Shown: one piece after another, positions 1 through 8,031 of the stretch
Layout: each line of letters starts with the position of its first letter
Position numbering within the stretch: position 1 is the first letter of the stretch
Source of the DNA: Candidatus Aminicenantota bacterium
Lineage (GTDB): Bacteria > Acidobacteriota > UBA6911 > RPQK01 > JAJDTT01
NCBI GenBank assembly: GCA_026706325.1
Contig: JAPOYZ010000164.1
Coordinates: forward strand, 1 to 10,432
Direction: 5' to 3'
DNA: 10,432 nt
Notes under the pieces: generated by a model
The model's database searches: none
Told to the model about the DNA's origin: nothing
Seen by the model: the letters and a program-made list of their open reading frames with translations, nothing else
Translations under genes and position numbers: made by a program

Positions 1-1
1 A

Positions 2-1213
2 CTGGAGAAGCATCGGGGAACGGACCCGCCCGACTCGGTGCGTCGGGGCCAGATGATCACCGGCATGACCTCGGGGCAGAAGACCCTTCCCGTGACTCCG
101 TCCCTCTTCAAATTCTCCCGGCACGGGGAGTCGGGCGCCTGGGTGAGCGAACTCCTGCCCCGCACTGCCCAAATCGTGGACGACATCGCCATCGTCAGGA
201 CGCTGCACACCGAAGCCATCAATCATGACCCGGGCATCACCTTCTTTCAGACCGGAAGCCAGCAGCCGGGCCGTCCCAGCCTCGGCGCCTGGCTCAGCTA
301 CGGGCTGGGAAGCGAGAACCAGGACCTTCCCAGCTTCGTCGTCATGGTTTCAATTGGCAAGAGCAGGCCGAATCCCCAGCCCATCTTCTCCCGCCTCTGG
401 GGGGCCGGATTCCTTCCGTCCGAACACCAGGGCGTCAAGTTCAGAGGGGTTGGAGACCCGGTCCTGTACCTGTCCAACCCCCCTGGCATGGACAACGGCA
501 GCCGGAGATTTATGCTGAACGGGATCGGACAACTGAACCGGATGCGAGCCAAAATCATCGGCGACCCCGAGATCACGACCCGGATCAGCCAGTACGAAAT
601 GGCCTACAGGATGCAGCTCTCGGTTCCCGAGCTGACCGACGTCTCCAACGAGCCGGACCATATCTTCGAACTCTACGGCCCCGACTCCAGAAAACCCGGA
701 ACCTACGCCGCCAACTGCCTAATGGCCCGGCGCCTCAGCGAAGCGGGCGTCCGTTTCGTCCAGCTCTACCACCGGGGTTGGGACCAGCACAAAAACCTTC
801 CCCTCCAGATCCGGGGACAGTGCCAGGACACGGACCAGGCTTCAGCGGCGTTGGTCACCGACCTGAAGCAGAGGGGATTGCTGGACGAGACCCTGGTCAT
901 CTGGGGCGGCGAGTTCGGACGAACCGTCTATTGTCAGGGCCGGCTCACCGAGGACAACTACGGGCGCGACCACCACCCCCGCTGTTTCACCATGTGGATG
1001 GCGGGAGGCGGCATCCGTCCCGGGATCAGCTACGGCGAGACGGACGACTTCAGCTACAACGTGGTGAAGGATCCGGTCCACGTCCACGATTTCCAGGCCA
1101 CCGTCCTCCACTGCCTGGGAATCGACCACACTCAGCTCACCTTCAAGTTCCAGGGTCGCCACTACCGGCTCACCGACATCCACGGGGAAGTGGTGAAGCC
1201 CCTGCTGGCGTAG
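2..1213 (+). CDS. DUF1501 domain-containing protein (5'-truncated by the window edge)
   Basis: The frame is open from the first bases to a TAG at 1211-1213, giving about 403 visible residues. Family members are usually somewhat longer and carry an N-terminal Tat signal, so the start and signal lie outside the window. The GTG at 38 is internal, because family-like sequence precedes it. Seen: FKFSRHGESGAWVSELLP, the HTEAINHDPG stretch leading into QTGSQQPGRPS, WDQH near 779-790, WGGEFGRT near 902-925, GRDHHP near 961-980, and the family-typical end FQGRHYRLTDIHGEVV. DUF1501 proteins belong to the alkaline phosphatase/sulfatase-like superfamily. They are usually exported and are often encoded next to DUF1549/DUF1553 cytochrome-like proteins in Planctomycetota and Acidobacteriota. 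The biochemical role of the family is not established. The gene converges on nhaA with a 22-nt gap, in which I see no clear terminator. Confidence 0.93.
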   Translation: MEKHRGTDPPDSVRRGQMITGMTSGQKTLPVTPSLFKFSRHGESGAWVSELLPRTAQIVDDIAIVRTLHTEAINHDPGITFFQTGSQQPGRPSLGAWLSYGLGSENQDLPSFVVMVSIGKSRPNPQPIFSRLWGAGFLPSEHQGVKFRGVGDPVLYLSNPPGMDNGSRRFMLNGIGQLNRMRAKIIGDPEITTRISQYEMAYRMQLSVPELTDVSNEPDHIFELYGPDSRKPGTYAANCLMARRLSEAGVRFVQLYHRGWDQHKNLPLQIRGQCQDTDQASAALVTDLKQRGLLDETLVIWGGEFGRTVYCQGRLTEDNYGRDHHPRCFTMWMAGGGIRPGISYGETDDFSYNVVKDPVHVHDFQATVLHCLGIDHTQLTFKFQGRHYRLTDIHGEVVKPLLA

Positions 1214-1235
1214 TCCGAACGCCGCAAGACGACCT

Positions 1236-2447
1236 CTATTTCACAGGATTCGGCTTGATGCCCGTGGTCCGGGCCACGACGTATGTGAGCAGGGCCGCGA
1301 CGAAGGAACCCAGCGCGCCCATTTTGGCGGCGTCCTGGATCTGTCCCGGGGGGAATGCCACCGTGGTCACGAAGAGCGCCACGGTGAACCCGATGGCGGC
1401 GGCGAACCCCACAACCACCAGATCCCGGGAGCCGATCCCGTCGGGGAGTCCCAACCGGAATCCTCTGGCCACCACCATGGCTCCGCCCCAGATGCCGATC
1501 GGCTTGCCCGCAAGGAGCCCGATCAGGACCAGGAAGGTGGGGGAATCCACGGCGCTCAACAGCACGCCGGCGTTGAAGAGGCCGAAGAGCATCAGGATCA
1601 ACTCCACCGGCTTCTGCCACCAATGCTCGAATTCGTTCAGCGTGTCCGTCGCCTCCAGTTCCTTCCAATCGAAGAGGCCCCGGTCGGAGTGGTGGTGAGG
1701 CATGGCCGGAATGACGGGCAACAGGCCCAGAGCCGGGTGCAGTCCGGCCAAGGCGAAGCCGATCCATGAGAGCGAGCCGGGAATGGCCAGATACCACCAG
1801 AAGCTGTGGAGGCGCAGGCGCTGAAACAGGAATGCGACTCCCACGCCCGCGACAGCCAGGAACATCCACAGCATCTGGACTTCCCCCTGCGGGTAGAAGG
1901 CCGCGAGAATCAGCAGGCCCATGGCGTCATCGGCGATCGCCAGGAGCAACAGGAACGGAATCGCGGGATGGCCGGCGCCGAAGACGATCCTGGCCACCAT
2001 GTAGCTGAAGGCGATGTCGGTAGCGCAGGGAATGGCCCAGCCATTGGACAGATCATCGAAGCGACCGACCAGAGCCGCGCCCAACAGGTAGAGAACGGCC
2101 GGCGCCACCATACCGCCCACCGCCGCAACGAGGGGACCGGCGGCCCGCCTGGGACTGCTGAGAGGACCGCCGGGAAGGGTGGCTTCCCAGACCTCCTTGC
2201 CGGCGATGGCGAAGAAGAACGCCATCAGTACGTCGTTGACCAGGTAGTGGAGGTCGAAGACACGCGTGCCGTCGGCCTTCAGCGTCCCGAACAACGTGTC
2301 CTCGAACAGCTTCAGGTGGACCAGGTGGTGGTAGGCGTCGTGGTCCAGGTTGGCCCACACCAGCGCGCCGAACGCTCCGGCGATCAGAAATACGGAGTTT
2401 TCGAAGAGGAAGGCGATGACGCCGTTCTTGGACTCGCTTGCAGCCAC
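1236..2447 (-). CDS. nhaA: Na+/H+ antiporter NhaA (divergent subgroup)
   Basis: A 403-residue, very hydrophobic inner-membrane protein that should exchange external protons for cytoplasmic Na+ or Li+. Family landmarks are present: the broken-helix motif CATDIAFS (Asp144, E. coli Asp133), AIADDAMG (Asp173-Asp174, matching the Na+-binding pair Asp163/Asp164) and AGKPIGI (Lys315, E. coli Lys300). Length is close to the E. coli protein (388). The start is GTG at 2447-2445, with an AAAGG Shine-Dalgarno-like stretch about 7 nt upstream. Odd point: where E. coli has GLEVKREL, with the pH-sensing residues Glu78, Arg81 and Glu82, this protein reads GKEVWEAT, so only the first Glu is kept. The C-terminal half also holds a His-rich segment (MPHHHSD, about 249-255). 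It lies last in a minus-strand run, but the 160-nt gap upstream suggests it may have its own promoter. Confidence 0.95.
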   Translation of the reverse strand: MAASESKNGVIAFLFENSVFLIAGAFGALVWANLDHDAYHHLVHLKLFEDTLFGTLKADGTRVFDLHYLVNDVLMAFFFAIAGKEVWEATLPGGPLSSPRRAAGPLVAAVGGMVAPAVLYLLGAALVGRFDDLSNGWAIPCATDIAFSYMVARIVFGAGHPAIPFLLLLAIADDAMGLLILAAFYPQGEVQMLWMFLAVAGVGVAFLFQRLRLHSFWWYLAIPGSLSWIGFALAGLHPALGLLPVIPAMPHHHSDRGLFDWKELEATDTLNEFEHWWQKPVELILMLFGLFNAGVLLSAVDSPTFLVLIGLLAGKPIGIWGGAMVVARGFRLGLPDGIGSRDLVVVGFAAAIGFTVALFVTTVAFPPGQIQDAAKMGALGSFVAALLTYVVARTTGIKPNPVK

Positions 2448-2607
2448 GATTCAACCTTTATTTCGATGGGTTCATCTCATGCGGATCGACGCGGAATTCA
2501 AAGGTCATCCCCGAAGATGGGCCAACGCCCCGTGCATCCCTGGATTCTCAAGGTGCATGCTCCTCAAAGACCTGTCTCGTCTCTCCACCCTTCATTATTC
2601 GAGAATT
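2448..2607. other. 160-nt intergenic region upstream of nhaA
   Basis: This lies between the stop of the M14-like gene and the GTG of nhaA, both on the minus strand, so it should hold the 3' end of one transcript and possibly the nhaA promoter. I found no convincing -35/-10 pair or T-tailed terminator on the minus strand. The visible structure is a direct repeat GTGCAT at 2532-2537 and 2553-2558, 21 bp apart (about two helical turns); the second copy is part of the palindrome GCATGC (2555-2560). A short ATTC-GA-GAAT inverted repeat sits at 2597-2606, directly after the M14 stop. No ORF here looks real. Confidence 0.4.
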
Positions 2608-4257
2608 TCAGTTCGTGAAGTGGACCTTCCCCTGCCGGCGCCGCTCACGGGGGTCATATTCGCAGGTCACGAGAAAGATCTCTTCCGATTGTGTCTTGCT
2701 GGGAGGAATTGCGACCTGGACATGGGCGAATCCCCGGGCAACCCAGGTAACGAAACCATCCAGTTCGGACGGCTTCACGGCGTGTCCGTTGAGCCTCAGA
2801 TCGAGGATGCGGGCGTTCTGGTACGGGATCCGCAAGCGCACGCAGATCCCGTGGCGGACGGGACCGGTTTCCTCCGCCTCCAATTGGTCGGGGCCGGAGT
2901 CCTGCCGGTAGAACTTGGCGCCGCCCCCCTCCACCAGAAAGCGCGCCGGGCGCTTGCCGTCGTCCAGGGGATGCCGATGGACCAGGCGCCGAATGGGCTC
3001 CAGGTTCATCCCGGGATGGCCCTCGATACGGGAGAGCATGCCCAGGAGCGTATTGTCCCCCAACCATTTGCGGGCCGCTTCCCGGGAGGTGGTACAGACG
3101 CAAAGCGCCATGCCCTCGACCTCCGGCCAGTCGAAGCCGAAGCTGAGCTGACGCAACATGTTCCACAGTTCCACCCGGCTCCTCCGGCGGGCGCCCGCCG
3201 TGGTTCCGTAGGCGGTCAAGCGATGCAGGTCGTTGCCCATCATCACCCGGGTCGGATAACCAGGATAGTACTCCCCGGGCCAGACTTCGTTCCCCACTTG
3301 GAGCAGCCGACGATACCGGAGCAGGGCGCTTCGTTCCCACGCATTCTCGTTGGCCGTCACCAGCGAGTGGTAGCGGTTGTAGCAATAGGTGGCGGCATAG
3401 ACCCGGGGCCGGCCCTTCCAGGTCTTCTCCCGCATCCCGTCCAGATCGGGACCCCAGAACATGCGCTCCGAGTCCTCCTCCAGCCAGTCGGCCGGGTAGC
3501 CCTCCTCCAACGCCGCCTCGTTCATGAGCCGCATAATCTCGTGATGATACGGACGCAGTGAGACGTTGGAGTAGGCGGCCGCCGTATCCGCGTGGATGGA
3601 GCCGTAGAACTCGAGGAAGGAGCCGTGCATGTCCGCATGCACTTCAGGCTGCAGTTCATCCATGAGACGCTTGACGGCTACGGCCTCCGGATGATTCTCG
3701 GGCTGCACCGGGCCCTCCAGGGTCCAGTTGTTGTAGGGGTCCAGATCGTTGGCATTGTGGAAGCTGCCGCTCACGTATCCGTCCGGATTGACGATGGGGA
3801 TGCATACCACCTCCTGGCGGGCGAGAATCCGGCGGGCCAGGGGATGTCCCGAGAGCAGCCACTCCACCAGTTCCAACATGGCGCTGGGGCCGATCCGCTC
3901 GCCTCCGGAATGGAGCGTCGTGAGGAGGACGTGCTCCTTGTGCTCGCCGGGGATGGACCAGTCGCTCAGGCGGACCGCCACCAGGGGACGGCCCTGGACG
4001 CTCTTCCCCAAATCCTCCAGCCTCAGAAAGTCTCCGTGCTCGCGGCCCAACCGCCGGATCCGGCGATAGAGATCCTCCAATGGAAACCAAGCCGGTCCTT
4101 CGTGGCCACGAACCTGAGCCCGCAGACATTCGGCCGCAACTCCAAAGATTCCCAGGGCGGCGGCCTTCAAGAAGGCCCTTCTCCCCCTGGAGCTCCCGAT
4201 GCCGGACGCCTGGTTCCCGGCCAGAGGGCGGCGTTGGAATCGCGTCGCTGCATTCAT
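2608..4257 (-). CDS. M14-family zinc carboxypeptidase-like protein with Tat signal
   Basis: 549 residues. A twin-arginine signal is visible: GRRAFLKAAALGIFG (about 25-39), then a small-residue stretch, so folded export is likely. The M14 fold is indicated by a metal-site-like segment LHSGGERIGP (116-124), the hallmark VCIPIVNPDGY (151-161), HADMHG with the third candidate zinc ligand His211, and VTANENAWE, where Glu304 could be the general base. A region after about residue 440 looks like a beta-rich C-terminal domain. Two deviations stand out. The first metal motif reads H-x-x-x-E rather than H-x-x-E. The usual DLNRNF motif, whose Arg contacts the substrate C-terminal carboxylate, reads DLDPYNNW. 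This may therefore be an amidase, esterase or atypical peptidase, not a classical carboxypeptidase. The ATG is preceded by AAAGGAG with a 6-nt spacer, which fixes the start. The 16-nt gap from the propeller gene suggests co-transcription. Confidence 0.85.
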   Translation of the reverse strand: MNAATRFQRRPLAGNQASGIGSSRGRRAFLKAAALGIFGVAAECLRAQVRGHEGPAWFPLEDLYRRIRRLGREHGDFLRLEDLGKSVQGRPLVAVRLSDWSIPGEHKEHVLLTTLHSGGERIGPSAMLELVEWLLSGHPLARRILARQEVVCIPIVNPDGYVSGSFHNANDLDPYNNWTLEGPVQPENHPEAVAVKRLMDELQPEVHADMHGSFLEFYGSIHADTAAAYSNVSLRPYHHEIMRLMNEAALEEGYPADWLEEDSERMFWGPDLDGMREKTWKGRPRVYAATYCYNRYHSLVTANENAWERSALLRYRRLLQVGNEVWPGEYYPGYPTRVMMGNDLHRLTAYGTTAGARRRSRVELWNMLRQLSFGFDWPEVEGMALCVCTTSREAARKWLGDNTLLGMLSRIEGHPGMNLEPIRRLVHRHPLDDGKRPARFLVEGGGAKFYRQDSGPDQLEAEETGPVRHGICVRLRIPYQNARILDLRLNGHAVKPSELDGFVTWVARGFAHVQVAIPPSKTQSEEIFLVTCEYDPRERRRQGKVHFTN

Positions 4258-4273
4258 TCAGGACTCCTTTCGC

Positions 4274-5800
4274 CTACCGGAACCGCAGGGAGAACAGGTC
4301 GGCGTCCTTCATCTCGATCCTGAGGCGCACGGTGCGCCCCGCCAAGGAGGTCAGGTCGGAACCGGTCCGCCAGGCGACGACCCGTTCGATCTCGTCTCCG
4401 TAGATTTCGGGACAGTCCTCCATCCCGAATCCCGGCAGCGGCGCCCCCGTTTCGTCCTGGACCTCAACCCGGATTTGGCCGGCGGCCGAGGTGGAGTAGT
4501 TGAGCACCAGGCGGGAACCGGAGAAGGTCAGGGGACGGGTCAGGACCGTCCCTCCCGAATAGGGCGCCCGCAGCGATGCCAGGCCGTCCACTCTCAACAC
4601 TCCCCGCCGGATGGACATCCGAGCTGTCTTGCCGTGCTCGATGAAGTAGAGGGACATCTCCCGTTCTCCGGTGGGGACCAGACCGGTGCCCACGTGGATG
4701 GAACGTTCGTGCCAGGCCAACGGGTCCCGGCCCGGACGAAGAAAAGCCTCCATGTAACGGCGGTCGAAGTTCAGGCCGTCGCGGCTGAACATGAAGACGA
4801 TGTCGGAAAGACCGATGTGCTCCCAGTCCGGATCGGCTTTTCGCGTGGGAAGAAACCGCTTCGGGAACATGAGCAGGAGGCCGGGGTCCCGGTAGTAGGG
4901 AGTCGCGGAGTTCTTGTAGAGGTGTTCCAACGGCGTTCCGCCCAATCCGATGTACTCCTGTGGCGACCAATTCGCGAAGTCCTTGGAGACATAACGGCGA
5001 ATGTCCCGGATATGGGTCATTTCCCGCGTCTCTCCCGAGGGAAGCTTCATGGTCACCGTGTGCGCGGTGCGGCCCACCCGGTCCGAACCCGGGGGAGGCA
5101 AGCCCTTCCGGTACCAGCCCCGCGCGTAGATGGCGTAGTGCCGTCGCACCGAGTCCCAGAGGGCGATGTTGTGGGAATCGAACTGGGGGTCTTCCACCAG
5201 GGCCTTCACCATGGGCTCCTTGTGAAGATGCCGCCATCGCAAGCCGTCGGGAGAGCCAAGTCCGTAGATCACCGCCCGCCGTTTCCCCGACTCGGTGATC
5301 TCGTTCAGATTGGTGATGGCCTTGTACCGCGCATCGGCCCGCGCATCGGGGTTTTCGTCCTTGAAAACGGAGAACGACCTCCCGTCCGCCCCGGCAATGG
5401 GCCAGATGATGTTGTTGTCGCGAGAGCCGTCGAATTCGATGAGTCCCAGGTTGGGCTTCACCCAATGGATGCCGTCCAGGCTCTCAGCGTATGCGGTCAG
5501 AAAGGGCCTCGCCAGGTATTTGGCGCGGTACCACATGCGGTAGCGATGCCCGTCCTTGATGACCACCGGGTTGTACATGTAGATGTCTTCCCAGGGCCGG
5601 TCGACCCGAATCGCCACTTCGCGGCGCTCGGGACGGTGGAGCACACGGCGAACGTCGTTGCTGGACTCGACGAGCCAGTCATCCAGAAACAGTTGCAGCC
5701 GTCCGCCGAGGTGCCGCACTTCGCTGCCTGAAACCTCGACCGAGCCGGCCAGAAACAAGAACATGCCGGCCAGCAGGGGAAACCCGGTTCTGCTCTGCAT
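4274..5800 (-). CDS. Secreted five-bladed-propeller glycoside-hydrolase-like protein
   Basis: 508 residues beginning with a Sec-type signal peptide (hydrophobic LLAGMFLFLAG, about 9-19). The body shows recurrent propeller-blade motifs of the S-x-D-G-x-x-W type: ESLDGIHW (106-113), GSPDGLRW (182-189), VSKDFANW (271-278) and FSRDGLNF (338-345). This arrangement is typical of GH32/GH43/GH117-like five-bladed propellers. A C-terminal beta-sandwich-like domain (about 400-508) contains PLPGF, GDEIERVVAW and LRIEMKDADLFS, a tail I associate with uncharacterised propeller proteins of Planctomycetota and related phyla. A role in processing exported or environmental glycans is plausible, but I cannot assign catalytic acids or a substrate. 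The start is well supported: ATG at 5800-5798 behind AGGGAGG with a 5-nt spacer. It lies 51 nt downstream of the mutarotase-like gene and 16 nt upstream of the M14-like gene. Confidence 0.8.
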   Translation of the reverse strand: MQSRTGFPLLAGMFLFLAGSVEVSGSEVRHLGGRLQLFLDDWLVESSNDVRRVLHRPERREVAIRVDRPWEDIYMYNPVVIKDGHRYRMWYRAKYLARPFLTAYAESLDGIHWVKPNLGLIEFDGSRDNNIIWPIAGADGRSFSVFKDENPDARADARYKAITNLNEITESGKRRAVIYGLGSPDGLRWRHLHKEPMVKALVEDPQFDSHNIALWDSVRRHYAIYARGWYRKGLPPPGSDRVGRTAHTVTMKLPSGETREMTHIRDIRRYVSKDFANWSPQEYIGLGGTPLEHLYKNSATPYYRDPGLLLMFPKRFLPTRKADPDWEHIGLSDIVFMFSRDGLNFDRRYMEAFLRPGRDPLAWHERSIHVGTGLVPTGEREMSLYFIEHGKTARMSIRRGVLRVDGLASLRAPYSGGTVLTRPLTFSGSRLVLNYSTSAAGQIRVEVQDETGAPLPGFGMEDCPEIYGDEIERVVAWRTGSDLTSLAGRTVRLRIEMKDADLFSLRFR

Positions 5801-5851
5801 CAGATCCTCCCTAGTTGCGCTTTGATGCCGACCTCCACGTCGGCCTCCGGT
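5801..5851. promoter_or_regulatory. Short intergenic inverted repeat between the mutarotase-like and propeller genes
   Basis: The 51-nt gap carries a perfect 6-bp inverted repeat, GCCGAC (5827-5832) and GTCGGC (5839-5844), with a 6-nt loop. In the minus-strand transcript it forms a hairpin ahead of the strong Shine-Dalgarno (AGGGAGG) of the propeller gene. There is no following T-run, so it is not a classical terminator. It could mark a processing site or partial attenuation that sets different levels for the cytoplasmic and secreted halves of the operon, but that is inference. Confidence 0.3.
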
Positions 5852-6898
5852 TCAATACTCGATCCGGCCCTCGGGGTCGACGCGCCGCGGTTCTCCCTGG
5901 ACCTCGAAAGCCGTGGCGCACAGAACGGAGTGGAGCGATTTTCCCGGCGGCAACCGGTGTTGGGTCCCGTTTTGCACCGCCTCGGCCAGACCTCCGCCCG
6001 TCGGCGTGGTATTGGGCTCGATCCCGGCCACGTAACATCGTCCCCACCATGGATAGTCCGCGGAGCCGCACAGTTCCTCCCAGAGCCAGAGGCAGGGGAA
6101 CACCTCCCGGTCCCAGGACATGGCGAACCCGAGTCCGCTCTTCTGGTTGACCAGGGCGTACCAACCCTCCGGGAACTCCCGCAGGAAGCTCTGCATGGTG
6201 ACCCGCGCCGCCGGGGGCGGGACCCGGGAGACGTCGAACGGCTTCCCGTCCACTGTCTCGACCATGGGATAGGACTCGAAACGCCGCCCGGGGGCCAGGA
6301 AGAGGTTGGAGTCATCCGTCTCCACCACCCGCGCCGGCGTAAAAAGGCGGCAATGTTCGCTCAAGAAGGGAGCCCCCAGGGCCGGATGGTGGCCCCAGAT
6401 GAAATCGGCGGCGTCCGCACCCTCGTTCGTCACCGTCTCCTCGATCAGGAGCGTGGCCCGGCCGGTCTCCAGGGTCAGCCGCTTTTCCAGCAAAAACGGG
6501 GTCCGCACCATGCGGGTCCGGAATTGGACCGAGATCCTGCGCGAGGTTTCCTCCACGATCCGCCAGGTCCAGGGCACCTTGCAGGCCTCGCCGTGAACTC
6601 CCAGTTCGGCACCCCGGTAGGTGCAGGCGGCCCCCGCGTTGGGAAAGAGCTCCTGCCAGCCTCCGAAGTAGTAGTCGAGGAAGGAAGAAGCCGGGTTGGC
6701 CGTGTCCTGGATGGTGGTGGCGGGATCCCGCACCCCCCAAGGAGCCTTCCAAAGAAAGTCCGTGCCGCTGGCGCGATGGCGAAAGGAGAAGATGTCCGTC
6801 CCCTTCCCCACCAGGACGACCACCTCCAGGTGCCCGTTCTCCAGGACCAGGCTCTTGATCCCGCCGACGCTGGACTCGGCGATCCGGCACCCCCTCAT
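5852..6898 (-). CDS. DUF4432 / aldose 1-epimerase-like protein
   Basis: 348 residues, with no signal peptide or membrane segment, so predicted cytoplasmic. It has the galactose-mutarotase-like beta-supersandwich signature: GKGTDIFSF (31-39), GGWQELFPNAG (79-89), VHGEA (101-105), RTPFLLEKRL (132-141), WGHHPALG (168-175) and AGIEPNT (291-297). By analogy with aldose epimerases, His170/His171 and Glu294 are candidate catalytic residues. The pattern is closest to DUF4432/YihR-like proteins, which act on or bind sugars and sugar derivatives. The true substrate cannot be read from sequence. The ATG overlaps the stop of the upstream opine-dehydrogenase-like gene (ATGA at 6898-6895), with GGGGAG about 8 nt upstream, so the two are probably translationally coupled and functionally linked. 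Confidence 0.85.
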   Translation of the reverse strand: MRGCRIAESSVGGIKSLVLENGHLEVVVLVGKGTDIFSFRHRASGTDFLWKAPWGVRDPATTIQDTANPASSFLDYYFGGWQELFPNAGAACTYRGAELGVHGEACKVPWTWRIVEETSRRISVQFRTRMVRTPFLLEKRLTLETGRATLLIEETVTNEGADAADFIWGHHPALGAPFLSEHCRLFTPARVVETDDSNLFLAPGRRFESYPMVETVDGKPFDVSRVPPPAARVTMQSFLREFPEGWYALVNQKSGLGFAMSWDREVFPCLWLWEELCGSADYPWWGRCYVAGIEPNTTPTGGGLAEAVQNGTQHRLPPGKSLHSVLCATAFEVQGEPRRVDPEGRIEY

Positions 6899-8031
6899 TC
6901 CGGCATCTCCCCGGTTTCCGCGAAGCGGAGCAACTGGCCCCGTCCCATCCCGGCGATTCCCAGCCGCCGGACGGTCCGGCTGGAGGCCCTGAAGTCCTCA
7001 CCCAGCGCCGCTGACGCGAGCGCCACCAATCCATCCATGAGTGGGGTCGCCACTCCCAAGTGCCGGCCCAGAGAGCTCCACGCTCCCAGTCCATAGGGCA
7101 CGTCCTCGGTCAGCCAGCGGGTGTTCAGTTCACCGGGAGCCCTCAACTGGGTCAGCATGCGGCTGCCGTTGATGGTGCTCCAGAGGTCACCCCGGGGACC
7201 GAAACCGGCGAGGAAAAAGGCCTCATCCACCACCGAAAGCTCGAATCCGAGTGCCCGGCCCACCTGCCGGCGTTCCCGGTCGACGCCGTAGATGGCATTG
7301 CACACGCCCGGCGTGACTCCCTCTTCGTAGAAGTAGAAATCTCCTCTGGAATACTCCACCCGTCCGGCGTTCATGAGGACTCCGGGAGGGTGAACCACGG
7401 GGTTCATGGCGCTCAGACCGCACTCGAAAACGTTGCCGTAGCAAGAGACGGCCGAGTTGTCTTCCCCGTCCGGCCCACCCAGACCGTCAACTGTGAAAAT
7501 GGACCGCAGCAGGTCCCTGGTCCGGCCCGTTTCCGACGCCGGGAGCACGCCGAGACCCAACGCGGAGACGACTCCCCAGATATGGGCCGAGTCGGGGGTG
7601 AGCTTCCGGCAGACGTAGGGCGCCGTATCGGTCTCGGCCAGCGTGATCCGCGACAGATCCCGGCCTTTCTCCCGTAACAGGGTGTGGAACTCCAGAGTCC
7701 CCAGCGTTCCCGGAAGCAGGACCAGGGTGTGGCCCTCTCTCAGGTAGGGGGCGCAGGCCAGGGCGAAGGGGCGGTGGGCATACGCGGGAACGATGAGCAG
7801 GAGCAGGTCGTTTTGCAGCCCCTCCCGGAAATCGGTGGTCAGGGCGTGTATGGGGGCTCGGCCTCGAGCCGCCACGCCGTCCAGCACGATCCCGCCCCCG
7901 GCCCGGACCGGTTCGAGCGTGTGCGCAAAGTCGGGATGCTCGCAGATCGTCACCCGGAAGCCGCGCAGGCTCAAATTGGCGGCGGCGGCAAATGCGGTGT
8001 TTCCTCCCCCCAGAATCGTCAGGCTCTTCAT
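6895..8031 (-). CDS. NAD/NADP octopine/nopaline (opine) dehydrogenase family protein
   Basis: 378 residues from ATG 8031-8029. An upstream in-frame GTG at 8052 exists, but the ATG has a GGAG motif 7 nt upstream and places the Rossmann fold at the usual distance, so I prefer it. The N-terminus is a dinucleotide-binding fold (ILGGGNTAFAAAANL, 6-20). The C-terminal opine-dehydrogenase domain shows NPVVHPPGVLMNAG (210-223; His214 is a candidate catalytic His), YEEGVTPGV (235-243), and TEDVPYGL followed by GVATPLMD. Family members reductively condense an amino acid with a 2-oxo acid or oxidise the resulting N-carboxyalkyl amino acids; others act in opine catabolism or metallophore synthesis. No nicotianamine-synthase or racemase neighbours are seen, so a metallophore role is unlikely on context. 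It is first in the minus-strand run and divergent from the aminotransferase. Confidence 0.88.
   Translation of the reverse strand: MKSLTILGGGNTAFAAAANLSLRGFRVTICEHPDFAHTLEPVRAGGGIVLDGVAARGRAPIHALTTDFREGLQNDLLLLIVPAYAHRPFALACAPYLREGHTLVLLPGTLGTLEFHTLLREKGRDLSRITLAETDTAPYVCRKLTPDSAHIWGVVSALGLGVLPASETGRTRDLLRSIFTVDGLGGPDGEDNSAVSCYGNVFECGLSAMNPVVHPPGVLMNAGRVEYSRGDFYFYEEGVTPGVCNAIYGVDRERRQVGRALGFELSVVDEAFFLAGFGPRGDLWSTINGSRMLTQLRAPGELNTRWLTEDVPYGLGAWSSLGRHLGVATPLMDGLVALASAALGEDFRASSRTVRRLGIAGMGRGQLLRFAETGEMPE

Noticed and set aside
1214..1235. Possible terminator in the 22-nt gap between DUF1501 and nhaA.
   Set aside because: No stem with a T-tract could be found in or around the gap.
2350..3561. 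Long plus-strand ORF opposite the M14-like gene and the nhaA start.
   Set aside because: It is an antisense shadow with no recognisable domain. The minus strand here has clear nhaA and M14 motifs with good ribosome binding sites.
4199..5731. 510-codon plus-strand ORF opposite the propeller gene.
   Set aside because: It is a shadow frame created by high GC; the minus-strand gene has a signal peptide, repeated blade motifs and a strong Shine-Dalgarno.
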